Source of the DNA: Hydractinia symbiolongicarpus
Lineage: Eukaryota > Cnidaria > Hydrozoa > Anthoathecata > Hydractiniidae
Length of the DNA stretch: 64,000 nt
NCBI RefSeq assembly: GCF_029227915.1
Contig: NC_079881.1
Coordinates: forward strand, 31,969,501 to 32,033,500
Direction of reading: 5' to 3'
The notes under the pieces were generated by a model. The model saw nothing but the letters and a program-made list of their open reading frames with translations, made no database searches and had not been told where the DNA came from. Both the position numbers and the translations under genes were made by a program. Below are positions 62,801 through 64,000 of the stretch, piece after piece; within the stretch, counting starts at the first letter, position 1; every line of letters starts with the position of its first letter.

Positions 62801-64000
62801 CACAGTAAGAATGACTCATTGATCAAAATTTGAAAATAAGGAGCTAACACAGTGTCCAGTGTAACTGCTGAGTTCCAGCATTCATGGCAAAGTAAGAAGA
62901 ATGTTAATTCTTTGAGTCCAATCGTCTCATTTAGCACATTTATAAGGTCAAAGTCTAAAATCAGTTCTATTAGCTCCCACGGTCATTCGTTTTACTGTTA
63001 ATAGCAATACAATCTACTAAGATCGGAAAAATATCGCTAAATACATGGTGGTACCAATTGGTGACGCAACTGTAGTTACACGAACGGACGGATACCGTTA
63101 GAAAGTCAATGAAATGTAGTTTTTGAAACTGTCTCCATTTCTTCAGAGCGGGCTATTGGCTAGGATGAGTCCCAGAGTAAAAATGACTTATTGATCTATA
63201 TTTGTAAATAAAGAGCTAACACAGCGCGAAGTGTAAATACTAAGTTCTGGCAATCAAGCTAACGTAACAAAAATCTTAATTCTTAGAGTCCAATTGTCTC
63301 ATTTACCACATTTAAAAGGTCAAAGCCGAAAATCAGTTCAATTTGGTCCCACGATAAATTGCTTCACTTTTAAAGGCAATGCAGCCTAGTAATATCGGAA
63401 AAATATCGCAAAATACATGTTGGTAGGAATATGTGACGCAACCGTTATAACTCAAACGGACTGACACCGTTAGAAATTCAATGAAATGTTGTTTTTGAAT
63501 CTGTCTCTATTTATTCAGGACGCGATAACAGATAGGATTAGTCTCACAATATAAATGACTCATTGATCTACATTTGTAGATAAAGAGCTAACACAGTTTC
63601 CAGTGTAACTGCCGAGTTCCAGCATTCATGCCAAAGTAAGAAGAATGTTAATTCTTGGAGTCAAATTGTCTTATTCACCACATTTACAAGGTCAACGTCA
63701 AAAATCTGTTAAATTAGGTGCCACGTCAATCGTTTCACTTCTAAAAGCAATGCCACCTAGTAACATCGGAAAAATATCACTAAATACATGGTGGTACCAA
63801 TTGGTGACGCAACTGTTGTAACTCAAACGGACGATTACCGTTAGAAAGTCAATGAAATGTTGTTTTTGAATCTGTCTCTATTTCTTCAGGACGCGATAAC
63901 AGATAGGATTAGTCTCACAATATAAATGACTCATTGATCTACATTTGTAAATAAAGAGCTAACACAGTTTCCAGTGTAACTGCCGAGTTCCAGCATTCAT
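59894..64000 (+). repeat. Mixed B monomers to the right edge of the window
   Basis: About eleven units of b1, b2, b3, b4 and b5 fronts follow in changing order. Examples are a b4 unit near 60640, a b3 unit near 62120 (GCTGAAGATC at 62165), another b4 unit near 62844, and AGGACGCGATAACAG back halves near 63515 and 63885. The last unit is cut by the window end. No non-satellite sequence is seen. Confidence 0.65.

Larger units (their letters stand above)
36825..64000 (+). repeat. Satellite family B array (about 370-bp monomer, related to A)
   Basis: The same monomer architecture and orientation continue, but with a different set of diagnostic bases: GAGCTAACACAG, GTCAAAGTCC, TTAGGTCCCACGG, AAAGCAATGC, GGATTAGTCCCAGAG and, in many units, TACATGGTGGTACCAATTGG. 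Starts counted from GCTAAC at 39645, 40016, 40388, 40759 and 41130 give 371-372 bp spacing. At least five front-half variants exist: b1 (GCGCGCAGTGTAAATACTGA), b2 (GTTTCCAGTGTAACTGCC), b3 (GCGCGCAATGTAACTACTGA followed by GCTGAAGATCAATTGCC), b4 (GTGTCCAGTGTAACTGCTGA) and b5 (GCGCTCAGTGTAAATACTGA). The array runs off the right end of the window. There are no genes. A and B clearly descend from a common monomer. Confidence 0.96.

Noticed and set aside
1-64000. Tandem rRNA, 5S, tRNA, snRNA or histone gene repeat
   Set aside because: No recognisable rRNA, tRNA, U-RNA or histone sequence occurs in the monomer, and the unit is too short and stop-rich for a histone cluster.

Overview
The whole window is tandemly repeated, non-coding satellite DNA. 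A monomer of about 370 bp (usually 369-374 bp) is repeated head to tail on one strand from the first base to the last, roughly 170 times. I found no credible protein gene, rRNA, tRNA, CRISPR array, operon or prokaryotic regulatory signal. A long AT-rich array with multi-monomer higher-order repeats (HORs) points to a eukaryotic chromosome, probably pericentromeric, centromeric, subtelomeric or other heterochromatin. The species cannot be named from the sequence.

Two related monomer families occupy separate blocks. Family A fills 1-36824; typical signatures are GCGCTACCACAGCGC, GTCACAGTCC, AAAGCGATGC and GGATTGGTCCCACAG. Family B fills 36825-64000; typical signatures are GAGCTAACACAG, GTCAAAGTCC, AAAGCAATGC, GGATTAGTCCCAGAG and, in many copies, GGTGGTACCAATTGGTGAC. 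The switch is abrupt, within one monomer, keeps the same orientation, and lies at a deletion of about 43 bp with a TCA microhomology.

Region by region: 1-5212 holds HORs of four and five A monomers (period about 1.86 kb). 5213-9921 is more irregular A, with two truncated units and a local monomer duplication. 9922-21420 holds longer A HORs (8-9 monomers, 2.96-3.34 kb, then a 5-monomer one). 21421-34283 is dominated by A HORs built from recurring subtypes I call P, Q, R, S, T and U (5-mer of 1864 bp, 4-mer of 1491 bp). 34284-36531 is mostly an alternating two-subtype stretch next to the junction. 36825-38530 is divergent, deletion-bearing B. 38531-46700 has B HORs of three and five monomers. 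47440-52435 has a precise 6-mer B HOR of 2203 bp. The rest to 64000 is mixed B with local duplications.

The most informative anomalies are a 54-bp non-satellite insertion carrying (ATT)6 in only one copy of the 2203-bp HOR, the A/B junction, half-monomer truncations, an A-like patch inside B, and monomers whose front and back halves come from different subtypes. Together they record unequal crossover and gene conversion. All identity statements are by eye; no alignment was run.
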